This document shows, piece after piece, positions 32,556-45,173 of a DNA stretch of 64,000 nt (its first letter is position 1; every line of letters begins with the position of its first letter). The translations under genes and the position numbers were made by a program. Where the stretch lies: positions 2,170,001-2,234,000 of the forward strand of contig MQVO02000001.1 of the NCBI GenBank assembly GCA_001986395.2, read 5' to 3'. The DNA comes from Irpex lacteus (Eukaryota; Basidiomycota; Agaricomycetes; Polyporales; Irpicaceae). The notes beneath the pieces are model-generated. The model worked only from the letters and a program-made list of their open reading frames with translations. It ran no database searches and was not told the DNA's origin.

Positions 32556-33696
32556 ATGGACGCGCCCAAGCTCGCGTTACCCGCGGAAATATGCGCTCAG
32601 GTGGTCCAATATGCTCGTTTTGGCGACCTCCCTGCCATTGGGCGTACGTCTAAAGCATTCCAGATACTCGCGGAGACGCGACTCTACAACCACATTATCG
32701 TGAAGGACATGGAAACCCTGAACCGAGTCGGAAATTCACTTTTCACACCGGCACGGGGCCTTGCGAGAGCAACATACGTTCGACGTCTGTGGGTGTACCG
32801 CGATCCCAGAACAGCCGAGGGTCCTTGGAGGGATGCTCATTGGCGGGTAATAGTCATACTCCTGCCCATGGTCATCAACTTGGACAACCTCATTATTTGG
32901 GATGACACCTCGGTCCATACATGGTGTCTTGACACACCTACCATACGATTTCAAGTACGAGAGGCTAACTTTGTCTCCAACTGGGATGACAGCTTGGCGA
33001 GTTTCCTCGAAGGCCAGCATGAACTGCGTAGTCTGATAATTCAGGCCCCTGACGAAGATGAGAACACTCGTCGTATTCTTGCGCCTGGATCCCTGCAGAA
33101 GCTCGAGTCATTCGACGGTCCTTTGTTCGTCGCCATCGATCTGATGACGTCTCCTCTCAAGCGGCTGTGCATACGCGTCGATGAAGAAAACGCACCCCTG
33201 TTTTCCTCCTACATCACGGAGCTTTCCCGTGTAAACAAAACTCTTAGCAGTCTCAACGTGCTGCACGTTCCAGAATACCTCGTAGCCGATTCACTGCGCG
33301 TCCTGGCTTTATCTCCTCTCTCGACTTCCCTGCGATACTTGGGCATAGTCAATTTGCCTCTTGGAGATGTATGTTTATATCGTTCGTTTCCCTAATAGGC
33401 CACTACTCACTCAAGTATACCAGCGAAATGACATCTACCCATCATTACTCAAGCTTGAACACCTCGAGGTGCTTCACATAGATCTATCGCACTGGACCCC
33501 TCTGCCTATGCCTTGCCACTTCCCAATGCTTGCGACGGAACTCCGAACATACTGTGCCACACTACGCTGCGTGGTCATTTGGGTGCACACGCAACAATGG
33601 TTCGGCCGGCACGAGCCTGAGCAAGAACACTGGGTCTTCCAACATCTACCTGGCCAACGCCTCTCTGCGCGGGACGTTCAGTGGCACGACTATTGA
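32556..33696 (+). CDS. F-box protein with LRR-like C-terminus
   Basis: Two exons (32556-33368 and 33424-33696, intron 55 nt with GTATGT and CCAG). The start MDAPKLALPAEICAQVVQYA is a degenerate F-box, continued by GDLPAIGRTSKAFQILAETRLYNHI. Leucine-rich segments follow (LRSLIIQAPDEDE, LEHLEVLHIDLSHW), as in fungal F-box/LRR proteins. It is a likely SCF substrate adaptor with unknown target. The frame is open further upstream to 32439, but the ATG at 32556 starts directly at the F-box. It resembles the minus-strand gene at 54491-55682 in plan, with both ending in a LSHW/EVTEW-type last exon. Confidence 0.75.
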
Positions 33697-34522
33697 AATG
33701 ACGCCTGTTTCTCTGACAGATCGGAGGGTGCTACACCTATTTCGGTGTAGTTGGGTTCAAGGAACGGCCATTGTGCTATGTCCTGGGTGCGTTTGCTTTC
33801 ATTACCGCGCGCTCCCTGCTATCTCTGATGGGCATCTCTGTTCCGAACGTTGCGCGATGTTTCCTAAAGCAGCAGTGGAAGGAAAGGATTAGAGTCATCG
33901 CATCGTTCACCGGAGGAAAGGGTTCCTAGGAACGTGTAAATGAGTCAGTGTATGGGAATCGATCTCTACAAGTCAGTGCTTATCTAGCCGGCGATGCACC
34001 CGATTATCTGTTGCTTTGGTGGTATCTCGGGTATAAGCGTCATTTTTCTCGCCCTGATGTCGCTATGAATGGGCCGGTCTCTCTTACCATGGACATTCTG
34101 GCCCTCCAGATCTCAACGTGGTCTCACGCAATGTGTCGCTTCCTGTTCCCTCGCCATCATCGCTGTAGGCCAAAACTTGGCCATTCGCCACACGATCTCC
34201 CAGATGGCCGCCGGTACCGTGCACCCGTCTGTCCGGCAACGTCCGTATTACCAGGAGGTAACACCGCAACCGGGTGTGCAATGCGCTGTTCCCGGACACG
34301 CGGTGGCCAACTGTGCCACAACTCTGTTCGAATGCCTTTCATAAGTCTCATGAAAGAGGCCTGAAGGCGCTGCGTGGCGCCTTCACGGGCCAGTCAAATC
34401 TACGTCTGCGTTCCAACAGTGTTCTTACAACCCCTCAGTCTTTGCCCCTCTGGCCATTGGCCTCTCTTATCCTCCCTGTGATCAGCCTTTGACCCTTTCA
34501 CACAGTACATATACTCGCAGCA
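33697..34522. other. Intergenic, no supported gene
   Basis: About 820 bp. One open frame (33948-34364) has no homology that I recognise and poor coding character. A pyrimidine-rich stretch before 34523 fits a promoter and leader. Confidence 0.4.
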
Positions 34523-35382
34523 ATGTCAAGCTCCAGCCGCGCATCCTCATCCTCGTCCGCCTTCAGTGCCTCTTTCTCGTCATCACAGATGTCTTCCGCC
34601 ACTGCGTACTCGTCCAAAGCGTCCAACATCGCAGCTCTTCCGAGCTTTGCACACTCGCTTTCGGCATTACCGAGGATGACCTCGGTATCGAGTGACATGG
34701 TCCATTACGGCACGCTCTCAAGGACAAAGCAAGCTAGTGAGGCCAAGGTAAGAACAACATACCACGTTCCCCGTCAAACATCACTTGACAATCAAATCAA
34801 ATAGCTGCAGACGGCTTTGCAAAGCGCGAAACAAAGGACGAGTGGCACCTCCCACCCTTCCCTAGTAAGTGCCACTCCCACTACCCTCATGTTATAACGC
34901 GCAACTGACTTATACGTGTGTCCCAGCCTTCTCCCATTGACGAGTACAGAGACGACGATGGCGTCCTCATGATGCATAGGCGGAAAGCTAAGACCTCTGT
35001 GCGTAGCTGCAATCCTAATTTGACGCCACTCTCCTTGCTAATGCTATCCGCCGGTGTTCGCAGTCTGCCCGAGCTGTCTAAACCCCCCGCGCTACGCCAC
35101 TCGTCTTTCAACAAGCACCGCATTTCACCGTTACAGGCGTCTCCACCCCTTCATCTCTCAACTGCAAGCAATTCCTGTTATCCCTTCACCTACGTCAACA
35201 TCTACTGTATACCACCCCTCATACCCTTTCATTGTATTCCTTGGGCATTATTTGGCTTCCTGTGTACGAACGGACGTTTAAACCACCTTTGTATCACCAC
35301 CACTGTATTCTTTCTCTCGCAGAGCGACCCGCAAGTACAATTCTTGCTTGTAAACCAGTCTTGTTTCCGCACATACCTCTAG
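34523..35382 (+). CDS. Ser-rich hypothetical protein
   Basis: Three exons (34523 to about 34747, about 34805-34864, about 34928-35382) read in frame through good GTAAG donors. The N-terminal ~50 residues are Ser/Ala-rich (MSSSSRASSSSSAFSASFSS). A short middle exon holds LQTALQSAKQRTSGTS, and the third begins PSPIDEYRDDDGVLMMHRRK. The last ~80 codons overlap a C/T-rich region and may be 3' UTR if an intron near 35060 is spliced, so the end is uncertain. No family was recognised. Confidence 0.45.
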
Positions 35383-35670
35383 TAGCTCGGAGTAGTCTGT
35401 TGTATGTTTATACTTTACATTGTAATCGGTCATAATGAAACACAATTCGGGTATAGCACAACATATAGAGGGCAAGAAAGCAGTAATCTGCATCGTCAAA
35501 AGTCGTAATTCGTAAGCTGGAATGGGGCTCCAGTCCTATAGATAGATAACAAAACAAATATGTCCAAGCACGACAAAGTCAATGAGGATAGAGGAGATAG
35601 TAGCTTGCTAGGGGCGGAGACATGCTGCCCCGCGTAAATACGACGAGCTCGGAGTTTGCTGACGCCTCGT

Positions 35671-38600
35671 TTATTCGCCCGCAAAGAGTCGCACAAGCAT
35701 ATAACTCGTGGAGCCGAGGAAACGGATTACTGTGTGGAGTAAACGCGGACCAGTGAGTTCTGGACTGTCTTTCAGAGCGGGCCGCGAAGAACAATTACTC
35801 ACAGGCTAGACCTGCAACAGAGAACAGGATGAACGCCATGTAGCCATTGACGGTGTGGTGTGCGCCTTCTGTGGCGGCTTTCCCCGTGGCAGAACTGTAT
35901 AAACATAGAAGCGTTGAGTTTGATAGCGGTACGGTTAGCGTAGTTGGGTTCACGTACACTATGACTGCCGCTAGGAGACCCTGTCAAAAGAGAAGCAGAG
36001 GTCGATCAGTACGATCGATTGAGGACACGGAAGCGGTGTTTAGGCACTCACATTCGACAGCGTCCATACCAACAGCACCTGTATGTCGAAGAGCATAATT
36101 GATCAGTATCTAGATCCCGTGTCTATAGAAGACCGTGGTAAGAAGACGCACACTGTACAAAGAAGGTAAGCAACTACTTCCACAATGGGCGAGCGGGAAC
36201 TACTCACTTGGTTCGGAACGACCGGTAGTAGTCCTCCTGTTCAGTTGCGGGATCAGGTTTACCTTCTGATTTCATAGGTTTGGTGTTCAAAACTTCGATG
36301 GCATCTTCATATGCCACGTCGATATCTTTCTCGTCTATTTGTTCGACTTCGACCTCGTTCTTGCCCTTGCTCACAGGCACGACACCTAGATCGGTCGAGA
36401 CTTTGTTGTCACCTTTCGTACCCCATGATACATCACTGTTGGCCGGAGATGAGACTGTGAGTGGCAGGAGATATGATGGAATGGCGGAAATCACTCACTG
36501 AACGTTAGCGAACTGCGGAATGAAGCAGGGAAGAGCATTAGTCCCTCAAAGCACGCGTCCCAGAAAGAAGAAAAGAGGGCACACTCACGGCGTAGACGTT
36601 GAGCACGCTGATGTACGACGGAGCGAGCAACAGGTATTGGATGAAGGACGTTATCATATGCCACGGTTCAAACTAAGTAGAGCGTCCAACAGTTAGTACG
36701 AGCCGAAGATGCCGATAATTGGGGGACAAGACTCACGAATATGAGTGATGCGATGATGTATAATCCGAGCGTTGCTACCAACGATATCACGATGTTACGG
36801 AAAATCGAGTTCGTGAACAGGTCCGAGAAGGTCAATGGTCCATCGGACTTGGCCAAGTTCTCAATGCCTTTGAAAGCCAAGAAGAACGCAGCGATCTGGA
36901 ATCCGGACCGATGTTCAGTCCATGAGGGAGATTTTCCAGATAAGCTATGTAGACATACCGTCATATAAACAGTGATCAGTGCGAAGCCGAACATGGCTAA
37001 CGTATAGAACCGCTTGGAGCCTTGCGGACGGTTACCGAGTGCGAGTAGGAAGCACATAACGAGTAACCCGAGATAGAAGTAATTTAGGACCAAGTTGACG
37101 ATGTGGATACCATGACCGATGTTGAAGGATGGGTCCTCCATAGCCTCACTGAGGATGACGAAGGAGATATAGTAATTGCCCTACATAAGTGTAAGCTCGC
37201 GGGTTAGACAGCATGGAATCGGAGAACGTACCAATGCGAACCAGGAGAAAATAAGATTGAAGAGCTGGTATATCATCTCCACATGGATCCAGAACTTCCG
37301 AAGGAACGTGTGTGATGAACGATAAATATAATGGAAATGGAATGTACTGTGTATTGCCGCGAAGAAGGAACCATTGAGCCACCGACGCCGTTGTGAGATC
37401 AATTCCGGGACCTATTAGCACAGTAGACGAGGTCAATGTAACCACTCGGCATGTTGAAATGAGCGAACCCGGACGCCTTACCTGATCAGGCACGTCCGTT
37501 ACAGCATACGCCGACTTCACATAGTGCAGAACCCAAGAGCCACCCCGTTTTGACACAAGTTCCCAACATAGAATCTGCAGCAAGGAGTTCATGTGAGCAA
37601 CACGAGGCTACGGAGCACAAGGGCGTACTTACACGATCTTCCGCGAGGTACATGTTGGCTGTGAAGATGTCGGCACCCGCGCCGTGCTGCCCACGAATAT
37701 GAATAACGGGACTGAAACGCGCGAGAGCATGACATCATACCATTTTCTCACCGAGGAAGTACTTCTGTAGAGGACCTTCACCTGTGATATCGTTTTGCAA
37801 GGCGATGTACCGGTAGGCACTGAAGGCACCAGGCAACACAGAGATGTAACCAAAGATTGACTCGCTGGATATTGAACGGTCAGATAATGATCGTTTGTTT
37901 TTCACAACCCACACTTACAGTGGTTTATCCAAAATATTAGACATCTTATATTCAAAGTTCTGCGCCGCAACTTTCGACAGGGGTAAGTCAAAGATGAATG
38001 CGGGGTAAATGAACCGATCGCGTCTTTACCTAGAGGGTTGAGCAGATGCTGGCCGTACTTGCCCTTCAGCGCGACGATCTCACCGCACGCGCCACCCACG
38101 TTCGAGTTAATGTCAAAGGCTTTCCAAAGGTGGTATATCGAAGTGGGGCCAGGCATGGTTCCAACGTCGAGAAGCACACAGACGTTAGGCTGGAGTATAG
38201 GGCCAAATGCGTTGAAGAACCATCTGTGCGAGTTGATCTTCTTCTGGTTCTTCTCCTTGAGGCAGAAGATGATTTGAACCGGAACTATGCCGCGTTCTGC
38301 GCCCTCAATCTTCATTGAAGGCGTGACGGAAACTTAAAAGTCTAAGTCAGTGGCCGGATAGATCAGTAAGGGGGATCCGCGTCTTACTTTGCGTTGTATA
38401 TTCATAGATATGCGCAGTCACTGGCTTGCCTGCTACGGCGTTCTAAATTGACGTAAAAGAGCCTGCGTAAGAACAAGAGATAGACTTCACATATGAGAGA
38501 CACACCTTTGCAACACCATCCTGGTATGCACCCATAGCAGCAATAACACTCAACGTCCTCGAGTTAATCTTTAAACGACCATCCGACACGATACAGACCA

Positions 38601-39511
38601 CGACCTTCTTCCACCCTTCCTTACCCCACGTCTTACTGCGATCACGCTTGCACAAGTGTGCAATGTTCTTCATAACACCATGCATGGTCCTCGTGAACAG
38701 CTCCTCGTCTTCGTTATACATCGTCATCACGATGAATAGCTCCGTTCTCCGTGGCGGGTCATACAACACCTGTCGTAGCGTGAATCCGTCGTTCTTGAAG
38801 TCGCTCGGATCACATGTCGCCGCAGTGTACCTCATATGAGTGAACTCCCGTTCATTCTTCAACGCGCACATGTTCAAGAGCTTTGACGGCACCTTCGGGT
38901 CAAGCACCAGGTTTCCATGGAACAGTTCGACCTTCTTGATCGTCTTGTACCGCCTGGGTACGCGCTGCGGGATGCGTCCATATCTGATATTACTCTCCTC
39001 TGCTTCCTCATCCTTCACTGGATCATATCCACCTGGCACCGGCATAGCCATCCCTGACGGGTTGCGATTTAGGAGAGGGATATCACCTGTATCCAGGTCG
39101 GCCGGCTCGTCGTGAAGGTTATATCGCGTAGGTTCATCGTGCAACTGGAAGCCTGGCGGACTGTGCGCGAGCGGGCTATGCACTAGCGGTGGAGAAAGAT
39201 GACCTGAATCAGAGTATCCGCCTTGGAATGGGTTGGGGTATTCTGATCCTGTTCCACCTGGCGGTGGTGGGGAGTGATACGGTACTGGGGGTGAATGGGG
39301 AGGTGCAAATGGATCTGAGTATGGTGGCTGGTCATATGGGCTGTGTGCTTGTGGCGGATGTGCGTCGTAGGGATTGGGTGTTGGCGCAGTATTGGGATTG
39401 GGATACGGCGAATAGCCGTCATCGTAATAGTTTCCCTGATGCTTCAGAATATGATTAAGAGACACTGCTGACCGTCATAGGCTTCTAACATACCTGGGGG
39501 TAATGAGACAT
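35671..39511 (-). CDS. Chitin synthase, division 1 (class I-III)
   Basis: A gene of many exons. The first is just MSHYPQ (39511-39494), and the intron removes an ORF extension that looks like an upstream start. A Pro/Tyr/Ser-rich leader precedes [17 protein letters not shown] and [20 protein letters not shown] (chitin synthase N and catalytic start). Next come [41 protein letters not shown] and the QRRRW signature in [15 protein letters not shown]. Multiple membrane spans follow, and the C-terminus [19 protein letters not shown] is typical of the division. The enzyme polymerises N-acetylglucosamine from UDP-GlcNAc across the plasma membrane. An acidic/Lys loop ([14 protein letters not shown]) lies between the last spans. 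The exact class within I-III is not fixed. Confidence 0.94.
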
Positions 39512-40821
39512 GGTTGCTAAAGTTCAATGTCCCCCGGAACAGAACAAGGCTTTTAGATGAATAGACTGAGGCTGTGGGCGGGCTGAGTGAAACTCTTGGC
39601 GTTTCCTGTGCGACTGCTTACACTTTACAGCGACGCCTCCTTTGACCGCAGCACGTAGAACTAGATAAAGTTACAAAGACTGCGCAGACGAGAGCTGCAG
39701 CGAGGAGGTCGTCGAGGTCGTCAAGCAAGTTGAACACTTGACCACACTGCGGCAATCCTGAGACGTCAACGAATCTGGCTCCAGCTGGGATCGAACTCGC
39801 GCATCAATGCACCGGGCGTCTGATCAATAACCGGTTAACATGTCCTGATAAGGGTAACACCAATAAATAATTCAGGTATTGAGAATCGGTCGTCCTCCTT
39901 GAAAGTGTTATGATTTGGATCGACAGCTACAGCTGCCTGCACCCATTTGCGAAACGGTAGGTAGGCTCAGAACCATAAGCAGTCTATGCGGTTCCTACCA
40001 ACTTGACGGACGACTGCCGTTTCGAGAACACGGAACAATCCGAAAACTAGACGCCGCTGTATAAAAACCTTGCCAGCGCGGCTTTTCGTCTCTTTATCGA
40101 AAGTTCACCTCGCGGGTTGATATTTGGGATGGTCGTGCTGCCTCTCGGGCACACACGACTACCTTGAACCTTTTCGTGTAGGGAGAATAACTTCTTCATC
40201 CTAAGATCGCACCGACGCTTCATAAAAAGTCGGGTCGGCCCGTAATGGAGAGATAGACCTTGTAGTTTTTCCAGTCATACGTACCATGTTATCCTACCGA
40301 CGTCCTATACTTACGAAATGCATAGTTTCTGTGACCTCATGTGCATGTCTGAAGACTTACGTCTTTTCGCGAGGTACCCACGGCTGATCTGCGTATGCGT
40401 CTTTATCGCACTGCCCCTCCGAGTCGCCAGTCGCCCTGCGATGTGCATTGTTGAGCACGATCATGCATCGGCTGTTAGCGTGGGCATTAAAAGTTAGAAT
40501 ATCATTGAGCAGAGGCGGTTCACGCGACACAACCGGTGCTACGCCATTCACGGATCCTGTCAAACATAACTAAAGCTGTCTTCCACGTACGACATGCTAC
40601 GCAAGTCAGGAACGACAAATGATAGATTATCGCTCGTGGCGCTATCTGTAAGCCCGCAAGCTTACAAGGCTGTGAGTGCGTAAGTAGTGCTCGAGGCTGT
40701 GATCTGCAGTCCCGGGCCACTCCCGCGGAAAGTACTTATAATCCCTCCATGCCTATCTGCTGCTTCACCAAGGGCCCCTTGCTCTTGATAACTTCTCACA
40801 AATCTCACAGCTGAAGCCGCC
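39512..40821. other. Intergenic, divergent promoters
   Basis: About 1.3 kb between chitin synthase and the TPR gene, which are head to head. No gene was found. A stretch at about 39775-39860 looks faintly like a minus-strand tRNA but does not fold. Confidence 0.5.
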
Positions 40822-42187
40822 ATGAGCAATGTGTCGTCGGGCTCGGAATATAGCTTCGATCCCTCCGTTATCGAGTCCTTCCGACAAGCAGGCGTGAATG
40901 TCGACGCCTTAGCAGTACGTGCCTTTATAACTCAAACCTTAGCTGTGTAACTCACGGAACCCACTATTTTAGGAGATATTTCAGCAGGCTCCGCCTAACC
41001 CTCTCACAGGAGAGGTCGGACCAGAGGAGATGATGCGGTAAGCTGTACTTCCACCAATAAGACGCTCTTACTCATAGCTATCCAGGCACATAATGAAGAA
41101 CTTGAATAACCCGTTGATACAGCAGATGGGAGCTGCTGCACAAGAAGTTCAAAAAGCCCGTACAGAAGCATTCGACGCGGACTTTACAGGATTCGATTGG
41201 AATTCGCTCGCCTCGACCATCCCTCAAGAACCTGAAGGCGGGTGGTGGCACATCACCCTTGAGAAGTTTCTGCCCGTAGACGCAGACAATAACTTCATCA
41301 GGGAAGTAGACGCACCGAATATTCCTGGAGCGAAGCCCGGCTTTATTCTCAATTGTGGGCAGGGCTCCATGATACGACTAATGGAACAAATATATGGGTT
41401 GCCCAACTCGCAAACCATACTACGGTATGTTGCCCATATTTTCCATAAAACACCCAAAGTGATGACACCGTCTAAGATTCATCAAGCGAGCGATGGCCAC
41501 ACCCATCCCTGGTTTCCCAGCCGGTCTCCCTCGCGTACTCCAAATTACCATCAAGCTATCTCAACACCGAGAAGCCATCGCACCGTTCCTCGACAGCCTC
41601 CCCGCTCCCTTCGAGTGGCTCATCGAGACTCCCGCGATGGCGACGCAATTTGGAGACCTCGTCGACCAACAACTGCAGGAAAAACATACCGCGTTCATGG
41701 GCGCTGCAGAAATCGCCAAGGCAGCCGGGAACCGTGCGTTCACCGCCAAAGACCTACCAAAGGCAATCGAGGAGTACACGAAAGCGATTGATCGTTCTTG
41801 GGATGCAGCGACTACGCTGCCGCAGAGAACAGAGCAGTGGCATGCGGCACAGAGACTCATGGCTATGTGCTATGCTAACCGGGCGGCGGTGTACTTGCTG
41901 CCTGGCGAGTATAGGGACGTGAAGAAGGCGTTACATGATTGTCAGAATGCAGAGCAGAAAGATCCGGATTATGCTAAGGGGTGAGTGGATGTGCGAACCA
42001 GACGATGGTAATGAAGAGACTGAATTTGGTTTGTGGAAGGTACTATCGGCAGGCAAAGGCGCATGAAGCTCTTGGGGAGGTACAGCAGGCGCAAGAAGCA
42101 CTGAGGCGTGCGCTGGCTAGACCGGCACTGGCTACTGATAAGACGTTGCTCAGTCTGCTCAACGAACTTGATGTTCAGCTCGATTAG
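40822..42187 (+). CDS. TPR-repeat protein
   Basis: Five or so exons. The N-terminal part (MSNVSSGSEYSFDPSVIESF, then GPEEMMRHIMKNLNNPLIQQ) and a central block (GWWHITLEKFLPVDADNNFI) are followed by a conserved-looking stretch with MATPIPGFPAGLPRVLQITI. The C-terminal third holds tetratricopeptide units: AAGNRAFTAKDLPKAIEEYT, AMCYANRAAVYLL, then YYRQAKAHEALGEVQQAQEA. The layout of TPR motifs at the end resembles chaperone-cofactor or MYND-type proteins, but no MYND cysteines are present. It is presumably a protein-interaction factor. Exon ends near 41425 and 41486 were placed by eye. Confidence 0.7.
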
Positions 42188-42539
42188 GGCGTCTCGGAAG
42201 ATATCTTTGCGCACCAACGAAAAGGGACTCTTTGAGGAATCACTGTACGTATACTAGTGTATTTAAACAGAATTGTTTGTATGTTACGAGTCGTCTGTAT
42301 TGTACGATTGAATGTCGGGTATTCTCCAGGTTCTAGTATGACCGACGTCTCATGCTTTGTCACTTAAGAGAGGCTTCGGCTCACGATCGTGGACACGGGG
42401 CAGACAGTTCTTCGTAATAAGACTATATACCGGGGATCTCATCGTGTCAATCCAAGAGAGTAATCAGCCAATTATAGTGATCTTCTGACCATACATCTCT
42501 TTCCTCAAAGGGCGCTTTCGGAGGATCCAGATAACTGCC
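42188..42539. other. Intergenic
   Basis: About 350 bp between two plus-strand genes. Nothing was seen beyond expected UTR and promoter sequence. Confidence 0.5.
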
Positions 42540-43109
42540 ATGTCTCAAGGTACGTGTAGATCAGAACTTGTTCTCTCCCTACCTATGATTCAAACTAACT
42601 GTCATCAAATCTTTCTAGATATCTCTTTTATCAGGATATCAGCAGAAGACACCGTTCCACTGCGACATAGCGTCCTCTGGCCAGACAAACCAGTCTCATA
42701 CGTGCTTCTCCCCGAAGATTCGTCTGGACATCATTTCGGAGCCGTGAAAGCCAGCAGCGCGGGAGAGTCCAACGCAGAACGCATACCTATTGCAGTCATA
42801 TCCCTCTTCAAGGAGCCTCTGCCAGGCACCTCCGCTTCCTCCTTGGACTCTTCAACCGAACCACTCGCAGCGGCACGGTTCCGCAAATTCGCCTGTCACC
42901 CTGACCATCAGGGCCGCGGCATTGGTACAGGGCTCTTGCAGCATGTTTTTGCTGTGGCAAAGGATGACCTTAAGTGCTCTGTCGTATGGTGCGACGCGAG
43001 ACTGGAAACCGCGGGCTGGTACGAGCGTAGGGGTATGCAGAAGTTCGGAGAGACGTTTTGGAAGGGTCCTATCGAGTATGTCAGGATGAAGATTGATCTA
43101 TCTCAGTAA
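42540..43109 (+). CDS. GNAT-family N-acetyltransferase
   Basis: The short first exon ATGTCTCAAG joins, across a ~70-nt intron, to the main exon with DISFIRISAEDTVPLRHSVL. About 165 residues. Motif A of the acetyl-CoA site is FACHPDHQGRGIGTGLLQHV (Q-x-x-G-x-G), followed by WCDARLETAGWYERRGMQKF, a typical GNAT end. The substrate is unknown. The overall pattern (RHSVLWPDKP, then a short Ser/Glu insert) matches small cytosolic GNATs of fungi and bacteria. Confidence 0.85.
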   Translation: MSQGTCRSELVLSLPMIQTNCHQIFLDISFIRISAEDTVPLRHSVLWPDKPVSYVLLPEDSSGHHFGAVKASSAGESNAERIPIAVISLFKEPLPGTSASSLDSSTEPLAAARFRKFACHPDHQGRGIGTGLLQHVFAVAKDDLKCSVVWCDARLETAGWYERRGMQKFGETFWKGPIEYVRMKIDLSQ

Positions 43110-43419
43110 GGACTGCAGAGCCGTTGCCTGATGATAGTGTATGAAATTGGGTCTATGCTCGGGCAATGGAAACTGTAACACATAGCCATTCAAGTTCATG
43201 GGGCGTGCGCAGGACAGGCTTGACATGCCAATATTAATGTTGACAGAGTATGTTACAGTACGACGCGATGATGTACACAACCATTGCCTTGAAGCTGCAC
43301 GGGCCACTGGCAGGTTATCACAGAAAAACAGATCATAATCCTGTCATCTTCGCATTGATCCCCTTGTCTCTGCTCGGAGAGATACGAGATATAAGTATCG
43401 AGGCTGGCTCACGGGCCTA
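43110..43419. other. Intergenic, convergent 3' ends
   Basis: About 310 bp between the GNAT gene and the first member of the tandem family. Nothing was seen. Confidence 0.5.
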
Positions 43420-43930
43420 CTAATAGTCAAGGAATATGTCTTCTCCACACGCAATGAAATTGCCGTACTCTTCCTTTTTGAGTCCTGTTGTTCGCGTTCG
43501 TTACTTAACAAGTGCTCAAAAGATGAACGGGATATGACTTACCACTATACTTCTCCATAAACTCGGTTCCCCGCTTTATCACGTCTTCGGGAAAATGCTG
43601 ATCCTCTGCGGTGAGGTCATATTCGTCTCGACTAATTTTCCTCGCCTTAACCACCTTACTGGCAATTACCACCATCCAGTGAGTCCATGCAACCCCATCT
43701 TGCTTTTCCCGAAGACCATGCTGTCGACACTCGACGCCCCCAGCAGCTCTCACCAATCCGCTCAGTGCATCCCGGATAGTGCTGAAGTCTTTCACCCCAG
43801 TGGCCTTGTGGAGTCTGTCCTTATCATTTTCGGATTTTCCGCGATTTGTATCCTCGACGAGTCGATTGGTCCAAGCGACCGCCTGCTCCGCAGTTATGAC
43901 AAAACCCCCCTGCACCTCGCACTCTACCAT
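43420..43930 (-). CDS. Tandem-family protein 1, unknown function, shorter form
   Basis: The exons 43930-43543 and 43484-43420 join to 150 residues. It is clearly related to its two neighbours: CEVQGGFVITAEQAVAWTNR matches CEIRGGFAISLEEATRWANR, and VRAAGGV, the MVVIASKVVKA block and LTAEDQHFPEDV also align. Instead of the neighbours' third exon (NHGGFEV...) it ends in a short unrelated tail, ...NFIACGEDIFLDY. The neighbours have an extra 35-nt first exon starting MPGPR; an equivalent was not found here, although codons upstream of 43930 stay open to about 43976. The family is not recognised. Confidence 0.6.
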
Positions 43931-44054
43931 CCTGTCATCCTGACCATCTGGTGAGGTGGAAGGGACATCGGCATGCTCCTTAAGGGTACTAATTCAACGA
44001 ACATGATGATTAGATCTGCAGTATACAAGAGCGTGCATGTTGTTACGGGTGGGC

Positions 44055-44769
44055 TCACTTGACAGGCTCAGGAGATATTGATATGGTACAGTGGTCGTTA
44101 TCGAGACTCAGCAATGAGATACCATTTGCTGGTAGTGCCTGCAATACCAAATCGATGAATCTGACCTGTGTCTGTTCACTGAGCGACATGGCAAAGACTT
44201 CAAACCCTCCGTGATTGACTCCTAGGTGTTCATGTAAGTGAACGCGACACCAGAGTGGAACCACATAGAAGCGCAGCTTGATAATGCTTACCTTCCGCAC
44301 TGAGAAGTCCTCCTATTCGCTCTTGAATTCCCGCATCAAACACCTTCTGCTCTTCTGTAAGGACATGCTCTTCTCCATTGTGAACAGCGTTTGCCACCTT
44401 GATATCGGCGATGATAAAATATTGGGACCGGAACCCATTTTTCAGCATTTTGCCGTGCATCATGGCTCGCACACCACCCGCCCGTTGAACTACTTCGCTA
44501 AGAGTTTTCACGAGATCGCTTTCTCCCTCCACGAGATCTATACTTGAATCTTGCTTTTGCTGTTCGGCGAGAATGCGATTGGCCCAGCGTGTCGCTTCCT
44601 CTAAAGAGATTGCAAAACCACCGCGTATTTCACACAACTCCTCCTGACTGTGGCGCGGGAACATGTCATATGAGCTACGAGTAAAACTGGTCTCAGTGTT
44701 TTTGTGGCGGTCGTGGCACATAATAGGTACTTACAACCTGTAAGGTGAGATTATTCGTGGCCCTGGCAT
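44055..44769 (-). CDS. Tandem-family protein 2, unknown function
   Basis: The three exons (44769-44735, 44674-44292, 44221-44055) give 194 residues with all phases agreeing. The start MPGPRIISPYRF is joined by splicing to SYDMFPRHSQEELCEIRGGF. The middle exon has EEATRWANRILAEQQ, VQRAGGVRAMMHGK, a hydrophobic strand SQYFIIADIKVANAV and HVLTEEQKVFDAGIQER. The last exon has VNHGGFEVFAMSLSEQTQVR, then LPANGISLLSLDNDHCTISI. No signal peptide or membrane span. The intron sequences are nearly as similar to the next copy as the exons, so the duplication is recent. The role is unknown. Confidence 0.75.
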
Positions 44770-45173
44770 CCTGCGATTCGTAGTCGACAGTATTGCTTAC
44801 GGGGAAGGAGGCAACACGGTGGTGAAGGATACTGGATTGTCTTCAAGAGCTGAGCACTCTGCAACGTGTCGCAGTAGCCTGAGTAAGACTTCGACTGCAG
44901 TATGTAAAATCTCCAACGTGCGGCGTCTCGAAGTTTACTCCGCGGCGACCACGAGGCAGTATTCCGAGTCAGGCATGTTATAGAAACAGCAAGCTGACTC
45001 CAGCGTGTGAGGGTCGGTTTCGGCCCTGAAACTAGGCAGCGCCATGTATCCTCCTTCGTAGTTCGCAGTTTCATTCCGGCCTACGTGAGCACAGGGGTCG
45101 AAGTTCTACATTCTGGACAAACATATGAGGTAGGAAACTATGGCTGAGAGCGTACGGATTTCTACGGATAGGC

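Noticed and set aside
39420..39465. Chitin synthase start at 39465 ([10 protein letters not shown] reading)
   Set aside because: That start is TTG inside an intron. Splicing from the ATG exon MSHYPQ at 39511 to HQGNYYDDG is canonical.
39775..39860. Possible tRNA gene on the minus strand (contains GAGTTCGATCCC, a B-box-like word)
   Set aside because: The T stem has two mismatches, and no 5' acceptor strand matching the 3' TGGAGCC is present. At most it is a decayed tRNA-like piece.
44680..44734. Starts reading MCHDRHKNT in the two longer tandem-family genes
   Set aside because: These codons lie inside an intron with GTAAGT and CGTAG ends in both copies. The MPGPR exon upstream gives consistent models.
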